DNA of 64,000 nucleotides from Paraburkholderia dioscoreae (GCF_902459535.1 NZ_LR699555.1:124001-188000); one strand, 5' to 3'; shown: positions 52,211 to 62,138, numbered from the stretch's first letter. Notes: generated from the sequence alone by a model not told the origin. A program made the numbers and translations.

Positions 52211-52633
52211 TCATGTCGCGGTTTGACGTGGCGCGACAAACGAACCGAAATGCTCGGGTACATCGAACCAGAAAGTGCGCGTGGGTAAAAGCATCGGCGA
52301 GAGAACATAGCGGCCGTTTTCCTGCATGCCGGATGCGATCGTACACCAGGCGTTCCAGGTCTGCCGAAGTGCATAGGTGAAGTGCCGAATGAGCCAATCG
52401 TTGCGATCGCCGGGACCCGGGGGCGGCAAGCAGACAGGCATGAACGCCAGCCATTCGAACAGACCGAACGGCGGAAAGGTTTTCGGACACCGCGTGAGCG
52501 TCTGCACACTGAAGCGCCGTTCCCATGACATGCGCCAACCGAGCAAAGCAACCGATATCATGGGAGCCGTTCCGTCGATCAGGAACAGGCCATAGTCGGG
52601 CAGGCAGATCATGGCGTTGGAATCGAGTTGCAC
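52211..52633 (-). CDS. Possible unknown protein (140 aa)
   Basis: A GTG-started frame whose translation is more protein-like than the two other open frames across the same DNA: mixed hydrophobic and aromatic residues (many Trp, Phe, Pro) and a compact composition. No family, start signal or neighbour supports it. It may be a fragment of a larger gene, since 52634-52825 holds no continuation in any frame that I trust. Confidence 0.3.
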   Translation of the reverse strand: MQLDSNAMICLPDYGLFLIDGTAPMISVALLGWRMSWERRFSVQTLTRCPKTFPPFGLFEWLAFMPVCLPPPGPGDRNDWLIRHFTYALRQTWNAWCTIASGMQENGRYVLSPMLLPTRTFWFDVPEHFGSFVAPRQTAT

Positions 52634-52825
52634 CGGCCCGATCGAACGTGTCAGGCGCCGGGCATGATTTCGGCGTGTGTTTCGGTAAATGGCGTTCAGT
52701 GCAATGCATGAGGGGTCAACGTGTGGCCAGTTGCGCGACCAGGCACAGCGGCCACTAGCAATGCGCCTTGCCCGTCCAGCGCGACGCCGAAACGCAGCAG
52801 GGCATCCTTGTCGGAGACAAGTAGA

Positions 52826-54307
52826 TCATAAGCCCACCACGAAGCTTGTTTTCGCCGGTGTGTTGCGTAAAGACCGTCGATTCTTCGCTTCGTACATCGC
52901 GAAATCGGCTTTCCTGATCAGTTCGCTGGAGTCGTCGCCGGCTTCCATGACTGAAACACCCAGGCTTGCGCCAATGAGATCGACCTCCCAGCGTGAGTTC
53001 AGGGGAATCTGAAGCGCGGCGCTCAATTCATCAGCGATTCGCTTGACCACGACAGCCGCGGACTCAGCCTTGATCACGATGAGAAACTCGTCACCACCGA
53101 GGCGGCCCACTACGCCGCGGCCCTGTACCGTGGCCCGCAGGCGTGCGGCCACTGTGGCCAGAATGTCGTCTCCACACTGGTGGCCGAAAGTATCGTTAAG
53201 TTCTTTGAATCTATCCAGATCGACGAAGATGGCCCCCACCTTCCCAACCGCGTCCGGGGCGGCGATAGCCTCGTCAAGCAGGTCAACGATTCTGCCGCGA
53301 TTGGGTAAATCCGTGAGGCGATCGGTCTGTGAAAGATGCCGCAACTTTTCTTTGCCCTTCAGCATTTTGAGGATCAGCGCAGTAATCCAGGTGGACAGTG
53401 CCACGAGCACTAGAGAGATGGCCGATGCCATGATCACGTACACGCGGCGCATCTTGAAGTAGTCGTCCAGCGCCTCGTTGACGGACAGACCGGCGACCAC
53501 GGTAAGACCGTATTGTTCGAGATAATGACTTGCTACCACGCGCTCGATATGATCGAGGGGATCGGGAAAGTCGTCCGGGTCCGTCTTGCGGAGCGTGGCA
53601 TAGCCCTTCGGCAGCACGTCTCCGATCCTGCTCGGTGCATCTCCGGCGCGACGAGACAGCATGAACCCGCGGCCAGACAGGACGGCGATCATGCCGTGCT
53701 CGCCAAGCGCAGCACTGTTGTAGAAACCGTCGGTCAGATAGGACGGATTTTCCGAGACGATCACTACTCCGCCGAAGCTCCCATCGCGGCGGTTTATGCG
53801 TCGCGTGCCCTGAATGGACCACTTGTTTGATATACGTCCTAGCAAAGGCTGGCTGATGAAGAGTCCCGAGTTAGCGCGCAGACGATGAACACGAAAGTGT
53901 TCCCGATCGCTCAGATCAATCGCACCGGAAAATGGCAGCGTCGAGGCGATGACGTGGCCCTCTGCTCCCGCTATCGTGACCTGCAACGCGGTGTCGGCGC
54001 TGATTAAACCGTATGCCTGGTATCGTGCAAGATCGAATGCCTTGGGCGCGCTTTCGTATCCGAATTTCACGAGCAGTGCGATCTCGTCGACATCGTGCAC
54101 AGTCTTGAGCGTATGGGTTGCCAACGCATCGGCCAGTGTGCGTGCCGCCGCCCGCGTATCGCGTATCACCGCCGCTTTCTCAACCTGCAGGCGCAAGAGA
54201 ATTGTCATCCACAAAATGCCGAGGATGAGAACGACGAGCATGGGCGCGAGGATAAGCGCCCGACGGCTGGATTTCGTATTGTTTGCGTCGTGGGGTGGTC
54301 GAGTCAT
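52826..54307 (-). CDS. Membrane diguanylate cyclase (493 aa)
   Basis: Signal anchor at residues about 17-38, a periplasmic Cache-like sensory domain to about 285, a second membrane helix at about 290-315, then a GGDEF domain. The active-site GGDEF (in RLGGDEFLIV) lies around residue 400 and is intact, preceded by FVDLDRFKELNDTFGH. It should make cyclic di-GMP in response to an extracytoplasmic cue. Stand-alone gene; ATG 54305-54307. Confidence 0.92.
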   Translation of the reverse strand: MTRPPHDANNTKSSRRALILAPMLVVLILGILWMTILLRLQVEKAAVIRDTRAAARTLADALATHTLKTVHDVDEIALLVKFGYESAPKAFDLARYQAYGLISADTALQVTIAGAEGHVIASTLPFSGAIDLSDREHFRVHRLRANSGLFISQPLLGRISNKWSIQGTRRINRRDGSFGGVVIVSENPSYLTDGFYNSAALGEHGMIAVLSGRGFMLSRRAGDAPSRIGDVLPKGYATLRKTDPDDFPDPLDHIERVVASHYLEQYGLTVVAGLSVNEALDDYFKMRRVYVIMASAISLVLVALSTWITALILKMLKGKEKLRHLSQTDRLTDLPNRGRIVDLLDEAIAAPDAVGKVGAIFVDLDRFKELNDTFGHQCGDDILATVAARLRATVQGRGVVGRLGGDEFLIVIKAESAAVVVKRIADELSAALQIPLNSRWEVDLIGASLGVSVMEAGDDSSELIRKADFAMYEAKNRRSLRNTPAKTSFVVGL

Positions 54308-54545
54308 AAACTTATCCCGGTTGCCCGGTCAAACGCGGCTCTCTCATGCCGCTGATTTATTGGTGCGTCGCCAGTGCCCCTTACGACATATGTCAATGTG
54401 CCGTTAATGGCGAAATGGTCTTCAGTCGTCTGTCGTGATGCCAAATCACTATAACGGCAACTCGCCTCAAAAAATTTACTCTTCCCCTAAAATCGGGCGA
54501 CAAACGAACGATCGTTTTGTATGAGGATATTCTCTCATCATCACG
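54308..54545. promoter_or_regulatory. Intergenic region with TetR-like operator candidate
   Basis: Contains ACAAACGAACGATCGTTTTG starting at 54500, with a perfect AACGATCGTT core (54507-54516), of the type bound by TetR-family repressors. It precedes the broken hydrolase fragment and may be the surviving control region of a deleted gene. No gene in this stretch. Confidence 0.35.
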
Positions 54546-54830
54546 TTGCACTCGGCTGGTGCTATTGGTGGTTATATAACTGATTGGGAGCAGTTTTTCC
54601 TTGCGACGGGCATTGCCACATTTGTCATCGATAGATACTCGGCCCGAGGGATCGTGAACACTCTCGATGACCAATCGCAACTTGGGCGACTGGTCCAGGC
54701 TGAAGACGCATATCGCGCGCTCGAGCTTCTGGAGAAGCATCCTCGAATCGATCCGGACAAGATGATTTTGATGAAGTTCTTCCACGGCGGCGTGGCGTTC
54801 GCAACTCGCGGTCGGTGGCCGGATCGTCAT
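54546..54830 (+). pseudogene. Broken dienelactone hydrolase-family fragment
   Basis: Residues WEQFFLATGIATFVIDRYS, then NTLDDQSQLGRLVQAEDAYRALELLEKHPRIDPDK match the middle of dienelactone hydrolase-family proteins. The N terminus is missing, the nucleophile elbow that should read GFSRGG reads KFFHGG, and beyond it the frame leaves the family. On the other strand of 54830-54900 a short membrane-protein-like fragment (IIVFAVAYQFDQSLMVWL) suggests a junction with another broken gene. The family acts in chlorocatechol degradation. Confidence 0.75.
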
Positions 54831-55053
54831 GCCAGTGGGGCGCGAGCCATACCATCAGCGATTGATCAAACTGGTACGCCACCGCGAACACGATTATCAC
54901 GAGCGCGCTCGGCGAGGTGAGCTTCGTACCACTAATCGGCGAAGACGGCTGGGCTGCTCATTAACGGCCGAGTGTCCCTCGTGCGTCGGTAAGCGGCCAT
55001 GCAGCTTCGGTTCTCTAAAGTCGGAGGTGGGTCCACGACCGGGCAGGTCGCCG

Positions 55054-55410
55054 TCAATGCCTTCGCAGGTGCGCTTGAATTTCGCGCGCATCGAGGGCCG
55101 AGAGATCTTCGTTGATCTCTTCGAAAATCATCTGACGGGTCTCCTCGCTCAGACGCTTGCGCAGCATCCCGAGAAACTTTGGCTCCACGGCAAAACGCAA
55201 TCGCTGATACCGTTGATGAAGCCGTCCCTGTTCGACGCGGTCGGCGACGGTCTTCGCGAATTTTTCGCGATCCTTCTCGCTCAGCGCCGGTCCACTCGGG
55301 GCGATATTGACGAGGTCTTCGATTTCCCGCAAATCCAGTTTGAGTCCCGGTGTCTCGAAGAATCGTGCACGGCTGCCGTCGGCAACGACAACCCAGGTAG
55401 TGACAGCCAT
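55054..55410 (-). CDS. Host attachment family protein (118 aa)
   Basis: ATG 55408-55410 after GAGAGGC is chosen; the frame extends to 55515 without support. TWVVVADGSRARFFE at the N terminus is the signature of the host-attachment protein family (PF10116), named for plant-associated bacteria but of unclear biochemistry. It is slightly short for the family (about 140 residues). It converges on no gene and precedes the reductase gene 55499-56713 on the same strand by 88 bases. Confidence 0.82.
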   Translation of the reverse strand: MAVTTWVVVADGSRARFFETPGLKLDLREIEDLVNIAPSGPALSEKDREKFAKTVADRVEQGRLHQRYQRLRFAVEPKFLGMLRKRLSEETRQMIFEEINEDLSALDAREIQAHLRRH

Positions 55411-55498
55411 GATGAGCCTCTCTGCGTGATCGGTCGCCAGATCGGCGGCCATCGCAAATCGTCGTGTGACGCCAGCGAGCTCGCCGGCCCACGACAGT

Positions 55499-56713
55499 CT
55501 ATCTCCAACGCCCATCGATCACGGACCGTGGGGCCTCCCCGCGCTCCTGCGCGAGCGACGGATAGTCGGTATACCCGCGCTCGCCGCCTCCGTAGAACGT
55601 GGACGGATCCGGCGAATTGAGCGGAGCGTGCGACCGGAAGCGTTCCGGCAGGTCTGGATTGGCGATGAACAAGCGTCCGAACGCGATCAGGTCCGCATTG
55701 CCGTCCTCGAGCCATCTTTCCGCACTGCTGCCGTCGAACCCGCCCGCGACCATCAGCACACCACGATAAGTGCGGCGTATCATCTCGCTCATGCGTTTCG
55801 CGCGCTCCGTGAAAGCGACATCCTCACCGGTCGCCGCCAGCGCGGGATTAACGATGTGCAAATAAGCCAGCCCGTATCGATTGAGCTTCTCGATGACGTA
55901 AGAAAAGGTCGCCTCGGGATCGTCGTCATGCATGTCGTTGAAGATGCCGAGAGGAGAGAGCCGTACGCCGACCTTTTCCGGCCCCCACACTTCGCAAACC
56001 GTTTCGATCACCTCGAACATCAACCTGGCTCGACGCTCGCTCGATCCGCCGTATTCGTCCGTGCGGCGGTTCGTGCCGGACAGCAGAAACTGGTCGAGCA
56101 GATACCCGTTCGCACCGTGCACTTCGACGCCGTCCATACCGGCAGCCTTTGCGTTGCGCGCACCCCTGAAGTATTGGCGCACGAGATACGGCATCTCTTC
56201 GACCTGCAGCGCGCGAGGCGTGACGCAGGGCGCGACGACACCTTCGCCGCGCTCGTTCTCGATGAACGCCTCCGCTTTCGGCTGGACCGCAGAGGGCGCA
56301 ACGGGCAGCATTTCATCGGGCTGCAACGAGGGGTGCGATATGCGTCCGACGTGCCAGAGCTGCATGAACATCAACCCGCCCGCCTCGTGCACGGCGTCCG
56401 CCACGAGCCGCCAGCCTTCGACCTGCTCGCGACTATGGATCCCAGGCGTCCATGCATAGCCCTGTCCTTGCATCGACACCTGCGTCGCCTCGCTGATGAT
56501 GAGTGCGGCCGCTGCGCGCTGCGCGTAATAGCAGGCGTTCAGCTGCGACGGTATGTTGCCTGGCCGGCTCGCGCGCGAACGCGTCAGTGGCGCCATCACG
56601 ACACGATGACGCAGGTTGTGCGGTCCCACCTTTAAGGGTTCGAAGAGCTTGCGCAGCGGGAATTGCTCGTCGTGCTGCCCGGCTTCCGCGGGCGCGATTT
56701 CCGTATCAGGCAT
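55499..56713 (-). CDS. Old yellow enzyme-type alkene reductase (404 aa)
   Basis: ATG 56711-56713 follows AAGGAGC. FMN-dependent NADH:flavin oxidoreductase of the NemA/OYE class: LFEPLKVGPHNLRHRVVMAPLTR at the start, the active-site His-x2-Asn in EVHGANGYLLDQF, the signature YGGSSERRARLMFEV, and a C-terminal LIAFGRLFIANPDLPERF phosphate-binding region. It reduces activated C=C bonds or nitro compounds. The extra 25 N-terminal residues are Ala/Glu-rich. Gene is intact. Confidence 0.92.
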   Translation of the reverse strand: MPDTEIAPAEAGQHDEQFPLRKLFEPLKVGPHNLRHRVVMAPLTRSRASRPGNIPSQLNACYYAQRAAAALIISEATQVSMQGQGYAWTPGIHSREQVEGWRLVADAVHEAGGLMFMQLWHVGRISHPSLQPDEMLPVAPSAVQPKAEAFIENERGEGVVAPCVTPRALQVEEMPYLVRQYFRGARNAKAAGMDGVEVHGANGYLLDQFLLSGTNRRTDEYGGSSERRARLMFEVIETVCEVWGPEKVGVRLSPLGIFNDMHDDDPEATFSYVIEKLNRYGLAYLHIVNPALAATGEDVAFTERAKRMSEMIRRTYRGVLMVAGGFDGSSAERWLEDGNADLIAFGRLFIANPDLPERFRSHAPLNSPDPSTFYGGGERGYTDYPSLAQERGEAPRSVIDGRWR

Positions 56714-57215
56714 AAATTTGCTCCTTGCTTTTGATTCGGCCCGAAAAGTGCTGCCATCGACGCTTCGAAGCGTCGGCGTCAAATCACATCGACAGGATCC
56801 CGCTTTCGGGCCAGTCTAGCCATGGCCCGCGCGCGCATCTTTCCGGTTTCTGCCCAGATGTGCCACGATCCTGCGCTCACCCGGTGCATCGCTCCATCGG
56901 GTCCGATGCGGGCCGCCATGCCCTCAGCTCTGGGCTTTTACAATGCGCGCCGTTACACTCGACACTCGACTAGGTCAGTCCCATGCCATTTGAGAAGAAC
57001 TGGTTCGCGGCTCAGCAAAGCGAACCCATAATTCCCCCGGCTACGGGATTCGTCAAACGGGGGCAAGGTCAAGGTGCCGGAATTATTGTTCAGGAATTCT
57101 TGTTCTGATCAACCCCGGGGGCAGTATCCACTTCGAGATACTCGTGTCGCTCCGGTCTAATCGCGAGCGCGCAAGTCCCGCGGTCATTGTTTTGCTCGCA
57201 ATTTCGCCAAATGAA
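56714..57215. other. Intergenic region with no recognised gene
   Basis: About 500 bases between the reductase start and the AraC regulator stop. GAATTATTGTTCAGGAATTCTT-like imperfect inverted repeats near 57080-57105 and GC-rich frames are present. No frame has both a start signal and a family resemblance. Confidence 0.4.
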
Positions 57216-58043
57216 TCAGCTACCGACGTTCCGGTGGGCAAGTCGGTATGCGCGCGGCGTCACACCGGTGTATCGATGAAACACTTCGGTGAAATGCTGC
57301 TGAGTCTGGAACCCCGCGCGCGCGCCAACGTCAACCAGGGGAATGGTTGTCTCGCACAACATTGTCTTGGCAAATCTCACCCGTTCGAGTGTCACGTAAC
57401 GATGGGGCGGTTTACCTGTTGCCGTTTTGAAAGCACGCGCAAAGGTTGATGCACCCATGTTCACCAGCACTGCGAGTTGCTCGACCAAAATGGTTTCGGC
57501 TATGTGCTCGTGAACGAAGGCTTCAATGCGAGTCAGCATTGGACGCGTAAGAGGCGTCTCCGGCTCGGCCGCACCAGCACAGTGTCCGTAGCGCAGAGCG
57601 ATGTGCACCGAGATGACATCTGCAAAAGCGTCGGCGCAGGCAGCGTCGATGAGATTCGCATGATGCAAAGCAGCCAATGTGTCCGCGGCCTCGCGCAGGA
57701 ACGGATCCCAAGACCTGGACCATTTCGGGACCGCGTCAAACGCTTCTTGCGAGACTTGCCCAAGTACGCCCGGTTTGAGTGCGATAACCCATCCCGTGGG
57801 ATCGTTGTCAGCGTCTATGGCCAACTGCGCCCCCGCCGGAATGATTGCGACAAATGGTGCACTGATCAGGATGGAGTGACTCATTCCGGGACCGTCGCTG
57901 CCCGCAGCCCGCGCAACAGTGCTACCTGTCGGTATAACGAGGCGAAGTCCCTGCACCGAATTCAGGCCGCCATCGGCGAAAGCGACATTCATTGCTTGGC
58001 AGCGTAACCCGTGATCCGGGGTTGATCTTGTTTCTTGCTTCAT
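57216..58043 (-). CDS. AraC-family transcriptional regulator (275 aa)
   Basis: The C-terminal 100 residues hold the two AraC helix-turn-helix units: LVEQLAVLVNMGASTFARAF and VDVGARAGFQTQQHFTEVF, then RYTGVTPRAYR. The N-terminal 160 residues are a cupin-like sensing domain. ATG 58041-58043. The IS256-family element begins 25 bases upstream of its start, so its own promoter has been separated from the gene and expression may now depend on the IS end. Confidence 0.88.
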   Translation of the reverse strand: MKQETRSTPDHGLRCQAMNVAFADGGLNSVQGLRLVIPTGSTVARAAGSDGPGMSHSILISAPFVAIIPAGAQLAIDADNDPTGWVIALKPGVLGQVSQEAFDAVPKWSRSWDPFLREAADTLAALHHANLIDAACADAFADVISVHIALRYGHCAGAAEPETPLTRPMLTRIEAFVHEHIAETILVEQLAVLVNMGASTFARAFKTATGKPPHRYVTLERVRFAKTMLCETTIPLVDVGARAGFQTQQHFTEVFHRYTGVTPRAYRLAHRNVGS

Positions 58044-58058
58044 GATGAGCAGAAGTCT

Positions 58059-59506
58059 CCTCGTTGAGAGATAAAGTCAGAACTGGTGTACGGGGGGATT
58101 GAGGCGGGAGATTGAAGGCGGTGGAGGTTTCAGCTGAGAATCTGATTGTCGAAGTCGGAAACCAGCAACCAACAAACCATCCACCATGAGCAAGTTTACG
58201 GAAAAAGAAGTCGTAGGTCTATCGGCAACCGGTCTGGGTCTGGACGAACTGGTCCGGCAGGGAGCGCGGCAGGTGATCCAGCAGGCAATCGAAGCAGAGC
58301 TGTCGGCGCTGCTGGAGCGGTTCTCGAACGTCAAGACCCTGCACGGACAGCGTGCCGTGGTGCGCAATGGCTATCTGCCGGAGCGCGAAGTGCTGACCGC
58401 GGCCGGCCCCATTGCGGTGAAGGTCCCGAAGGTTCGCGATCGATCAGGATCAGGTGTGAAGTTCAATTCATCGATTGTGCCGCCGTACGTGAGGAAGTCG
58501 CCGCGCGTGAGTGCCGCGCTGCCGTGGCTGTATCTGAAGGGCATCTCGACGGGCGACATGAGCGAGGCGCTGAGCGTGCTGCTGGGAGATGACGCCAAAG
58601 GCTTGTCGGCCAATGTGGTGAGTCGGCTGAAAGCCCAATGGGCCGACGAGCACGCCAACTGGAGTCGGCGGGACCTATCAAAGTCGCGCTACGTGTATTG
58701 GTGGGTTGACGGCATTCACACCGGGCTGCGAAGCGAGAACTCTGACGGCCAGTGCCTGCTCGTGATCATCGGAGTGAGGCCCGATGGACGCAAGGAGCGT
58801 GTGGCAATCGGCGACGGGTATCGCGAGTCGAAGGCGTCCTGGCAGGAGCTGCTACTGGACCTGAAGGCGCGCGGCTTGCAGGCCGGTCCGCTGCTGGCAG
58901 TCGGCGATGGGGCGATGGGCTTCTGGGCTGCGCTGGAAGAAGTGTTTCCTGCGACACGCGGCCAGCGCTGCTGGTTTCACAAGATGGGCAACGTGCTCAA
59001 CGCGCTGCCGAAGTCGCAACAGGGACGCGCGAAGGCAGACCTGCAGGCAATCTGGATGGCCGCTACGCGCGCCGACGCGCACACTGCGTTCGATCGTTTC
59101 GTAGCGGTCTACGCGGGGAAATACCCGAAGGCGACTGAGACGTTGAAGAAAGATCGGGAAAGTCTGCTGGCGTTTTACGACTTCCCGGCCGAGCACTGGC
59201 AGCATTTGCGCACGACGAATGCGATTGAGTCGACGTTCGCGACCGTGCGCCACCGCACTACGCGTACGCGCAACTGTGTGTCGCGACCAACCTTCCTCGG
59301 CCTGGCATTCAAGCTGATCGAGGAAGCCGAGAAAACCTGGCGCCGCATCAACGGCCCCGAACAGATCAAGCTGTTGCTGGAGGGAATTGCCTTCGGGGAC
59401 GGCGAACCGGTGCAAGGCGATCAACCGGGTCAGCAGAAACTCGCCGCTTGACGTCGCCGGCCATCAACTGCTCATACACCAGACTTGACGTTATCTCCCT
59501 CGTTGA
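58059..59506 (+). mobile_element. IS256-family insertion sequence with 9-base target duplication
   Basis: The element spans 58068-59497 (1430 bases). Direct repeats CCTCGTTGA flank it at 58059-58067 and 59498-59506. Terminal inverted repeats start GAGATAA.GTCA and continue to CTGGTGTA with three mismatches in about 23 bases. A fresh-looking duplication and intact transposase suggest recent insertion, in the promoter region of the AraC gene. Confidence 0.93.
58186..59451 (+). CDS. IS256-family transposase (421 aa)
   Basis: Full-length DDE transposase. The first catalytic Asp lies in YWWVDGIHTGLR, the second in LLAVGDGAMGFW and the Glu in TTNAIESTFATVRHRT, together with the family RCWFHK motif. 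Starts at ATG 58186. A mutator-type enzyme like this moves by a copy-out circle intermediate. No disruption seen. Confidence 0.94.
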   Translation: MSKFTEKEVVGLSATGLGLDELVRQGARQVIQQAIEAELSALLERFSNVKTLHGQRAVVRNGYLPEREVLTAAGPIAVKVPKVRDRSGSGVKFNSSIVPPYVRKSPRVSAALPWLYLKGISTGDMSEALSVLLGDDAKGLSANVVSRLKAQWADEHANWSRRDLSKSRYVYWWVDGIHTGLRSENSDGQCLLVIIGVRPDGRKERVAIGDGYRESKASWQELLLDLKARGLQAGPLLAVGDGAMGFWAALEEVFPATRGQRCWFHKMGNVLNALPKSQQGRAKADLQAIWMAATRADAHTAFDRFVAVYAGKYPKATETLKKDRESLLAFYDFPAEHWQHLRTTNAIESTFATVRHRTTRTRNCVSRPTFLGLAFKLIEEAEKTWRRINGPEQIKLLLEGIAFGDGEPVQGDQPGQQKLAA

Positions 59507-59734
59507 CTCGTTGCACATCTAAGCTTAGGTCGAATTCAAGGCTGCTTAAGGCAGATTCGTAATATGGGCGGAAGAAACCCGACCTCGTTGATGGAGATGC
59601 TGCTGAGCTATATTGCTGCGCACCTCGGAACGACGCTCGACACGCTGTTAGCCGGGATTCAAAGCAATCCATCGCTCCTGAAGGCATTCAGCAAGCTGTC
59701 GCTCACGCCGGGTATTGCGTGGCGTTCGAAAGCG

Positions 59735-60596
59735 GTCAGGTTCGTGAAGCGGCATGCCATGCGCACCGCACGCGCGTCCGCGATCTGGGGACATCGATCG
59801 GACTTGGCTTGGGTAAGGCGTCGCGCTCGAATGGAGCCTGCCGATCATCGCGATCCCGACCAGGTATGCAGGCTCAGAGATGACACCGATCTATGGTCTG
59901 ACCGAGGACGGTCTGAAAGGTATGGGACGCAACCTGCGTGTGTTGCCGAAGACGCTTATCCACGACCCGGGCTGTCACGTGAATTGCCGCCCGACCTGTC
60001 TTTCGTGAGCGGCCTCGATGCCACTGCGCATGCAGCGGAGGGGGTTGTATGCTCATGATGGCAATCCAGTCATGTCCCTGATGGCTGATGACTGATGGCT
60101 GACAACTGGATGACGGAATACGTGCGTTGGCGACCGGATTGCGCGGCATCAAGAACGAGCCCTAGATGCCTGTTAGCGCACAGTGATTGTCTCTGCGGTG
60201 CATGGCTATGCGGCTGTGTGCTGGGCACGTTGGAATGGCGCTGCATCACAAGCTTTGTCGTACTCTTGGCGAAAGCTTCAACCTGCCGCATGCGGAAACA
60301 CACGCGATCATATTTGCCTTGCGCACTGGCATACAACGGCGCGGCGTCGCCTGAGGCCATGACACGAATCTGACACGCGCAGGCCGCGAGAGCGCTGCGC
60401 ATGGTGTCTTCGATGCCTGGACGAAGGCTCGGCGTTCCATCTGGCTTGCGCGAGACTGGCATGCAGGAATCTGACCTCGATAAAGCATGCGAAATAACCC
60501 TGTCGAATCCCTATTGGAATCCGCGACCTTTCAAATGTGAGCCGGTTGGGGCGCTACTTCAGAACGCCTGGAACGGAAACGCGCCCCGCACCTGAG
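59735..60596 (+). pseudogene. Maleylacetate reductase pseudogene with several frameshifts
   Basis: Pieces of an iron-containing alcohol dehydrogenase-type maleylacetate reductase appear in order but in different frames: SIGLGLGKA near 59795, IPTRYAGSEMTPIYGLTEDG near 59850, RVLPKTLIHDPG near 59935, FVSGLDATAHAAEG near 60002, NPVMSLMA near 60064, CLCGAWLCGCVLGTL near 60190, the metal-ligand segment ALHHKLC...FNLPHAETHAI near 60240, and ESDLDKACEITLSNPYWNPRP near 60480. At least four frame changes occur. The N-terminal third is absent or unrecognisable. Maleylacetate reductase completes chlorocatechol and hydroxyquinol degradation. Confidence 0.8.
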
Positions 60597-61118
60597 GGTC
60601 GAAAGTTCGGGCAGAAGGCTTGCTTGCCACGCGACCGGCCGGTGGGCGGGCGGGCGCGGGATGCCTGTCGCGCTCCAGTGGGGCTGCACGCGCGGTTTGA
60701 TATGTTGCGCGACAACATTGTCGTCGGCTTCCCATTAAGTAGTTGAAGTGTAGTGATACTGAAAATCGTGCTCGACGAGGCAGTCAACACTTCGGACCAG
60801 TTGAGCTGTTTTGCTGCATCGGCTTATTGTCAAGCCACCCCACGGTTTCAACGTCGCACCCTTTGCGGAGCGGTTCCCGAAGCTCGACCGCTGGCGCGAG
60901 TTGCTGCACTACATCTGTGCGCGCATCACCGCGCGTACGCCGCTGCAACGCCGACCGATCGCTGCGATCACAAGAGGATAACTGCGGGTTTTAGGGTAAA
61001 GGGTCTCCTGAGCGGCGCTTGACGCTCAAGCAGTTTGCTCCCTTCGACGCTGGACTGTAGTGAGCAGCCAGGTGCTCGCCGAATGCGACGTTACCTGGAA
61101 ACCTTAGCGGGAATGCCG
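60597..61118. other. Region with no recognised gene
   Basis: Several short frames, none with family features. A plus-strand stretch near 60840-60975 reads in a protein-like way (a PHGFNVAPFAERFPKLDRW segment) without a start and may be another decayed gene. The last 100 bases carry the leader of the MgtC gene. Confidence 0.35.
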
Positions 61119-61613
61119 ATGATTTCACACGTGCAATTGCTTGAGGCGATCTTGCGCATGGTCGCGGCAGTGCTGGTGGGTTGTATCGTCGGGCTCGATC
61201 GAAACCTGCACGGCAAGCCAACCGGTGTCAAGACGCTAGGCCTCGTTGCGCTTGGTTCCTGTCTCGTCACAATGGCCGGCATGTCCTTCGAACTGCACGG
61301 TTTCAGCGACAGCAGTGACGCCGGCCGTGCGATTCAGGGCGTCATTACGGGCATCGGTTTTCTCGGCGCCGGGGTGATCCTTCAAGACCGCGCCACCGGA
61401 AGGATCAGCGGCTTGACGACGGCGGCTTCGATCTGGGTCACCGCCGCGCTCGGCATTGTGTGCGGCATCGGCGCATGGCAGATTGCGGGTATTGCCACCG
61501 CCCTGCTCCTGCTGCTGCTCTCGGTGGGCGGCAGCATTGAACGTGCGTTGCACCGGCGCTGGTTAAGAAAGTCGCCTGAAGAGCAGGCGGCGGTCATGCG
61601 GCACGACGAATAG
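61119..61613 (+). CDS. MgtC/SapB-family membrane protein (164 aa)
   Basis: ATG 61119 is preferred, with GCGGGA upstream; ATGs at 61083 and 61113 are alternatives. Four hydrophobic helices and the family patterns VGLDRNLHGKPTGVKTLGLVALG and GIGFLGAGVI are present. MgtC/SapB proteins support survival under magnesium limitation, acid stress or inside hosts; the molecular role is debated. It opens a group of stress-related genes that continues to the right edge. Confidence 0.88.
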   Translation: MISHVQLLEAILRMVAAVLVGCIVGLDRNLHGKPTGVKTLGLVALGSCLVTMAGMSFELHGFSDSSDAGRAIQGVITGIGFLGAGVILQDRATGRISGLTTAASIWVTAALGIVCGIGAWQIAGIATALLLLLLSVGGSIERALHRRWLRKSPEEQAAVMRHDE

Positions 61614-61703
61614 TCACGCAGCCGCGCACTAATCCGCGCACTGCCCATGGAACGAATGTGCCGCGCGTCAAATGCATCGATCGTGGACGATGCGAGACAT
61701 AAG

Positions 61704-62138
61704 TCAGTGATGCTCGCTGTAGTCGGACCTCGCCTTAGGTGTCGCGCGTACCTTTGCGTATTGAAACTCGGGCAGCGCCTTGATCGCATCTTTCGTCGCA
61801 CCGGCAAGCACTAGTTTGCCATTGACGAAATCGAGCTGCTCAATCGGAATGGCCACGTCGTGATGCGACACCCCCAGAAACTGGTTTGCGGCGACGATTG
61901 CAAACGATACCGACCGATCCGGTGCCACGATAATGTCATGAATGACACCGACACGCTCACCCTTCTCGTTGAAGACCGGCTTGTCCATGATCGACTTTCT
62001 CACGCTCCAGCCTGCCACGATCGCGGCCGACTCTTCCACGCTGACACCAAGCGGTTGGGCGCCGGCCACCTGGGCGTTCGCGTCTGGAGCGAGTCCAAGC
62101 GACGACGCGAGCAGCAATACAAGGAGATTCGCTTTCAT
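61704..62138 (-). CDS. Exported PRC-barrel protein (144 aa)
   Basis: ATG 62136-62138 follows GAAGGGAATCTC. A cleavable signal peptide spans about residues 1-22 (cleavage after ALA-like ANA). The mature part is a PRC-barrel domain: SIMDKPVFNEKGERVGVIHD, then DRSVSFAIVAAN and HDVAIPIEQLDF. Exported PRC-barrel proteins are common in envelope-stress clusters of this bacterial group, function unclear. It converges with the MgtC gene. Confidence 0.85.
   Translation of the reverse strand: MKANLLVLLLASSLGLAPDANAQVAGAQPLGVSVEESAAIVAGWSVRKSIMDKPVFNEKGERVGVIHDIIVAPDRSVSFAIVAANQFLGVSHHDVAIPIEQLDFVNGKLVLAGATKDAIKALPEFQYAKVRATPKARSDYSEHH

Noticed and set aside
54829..55620. 263-codon plus-strand frame
   Set aside because: Antisense to the host-attachment gene and reductase end; residues are Arg/His-rich without family features.
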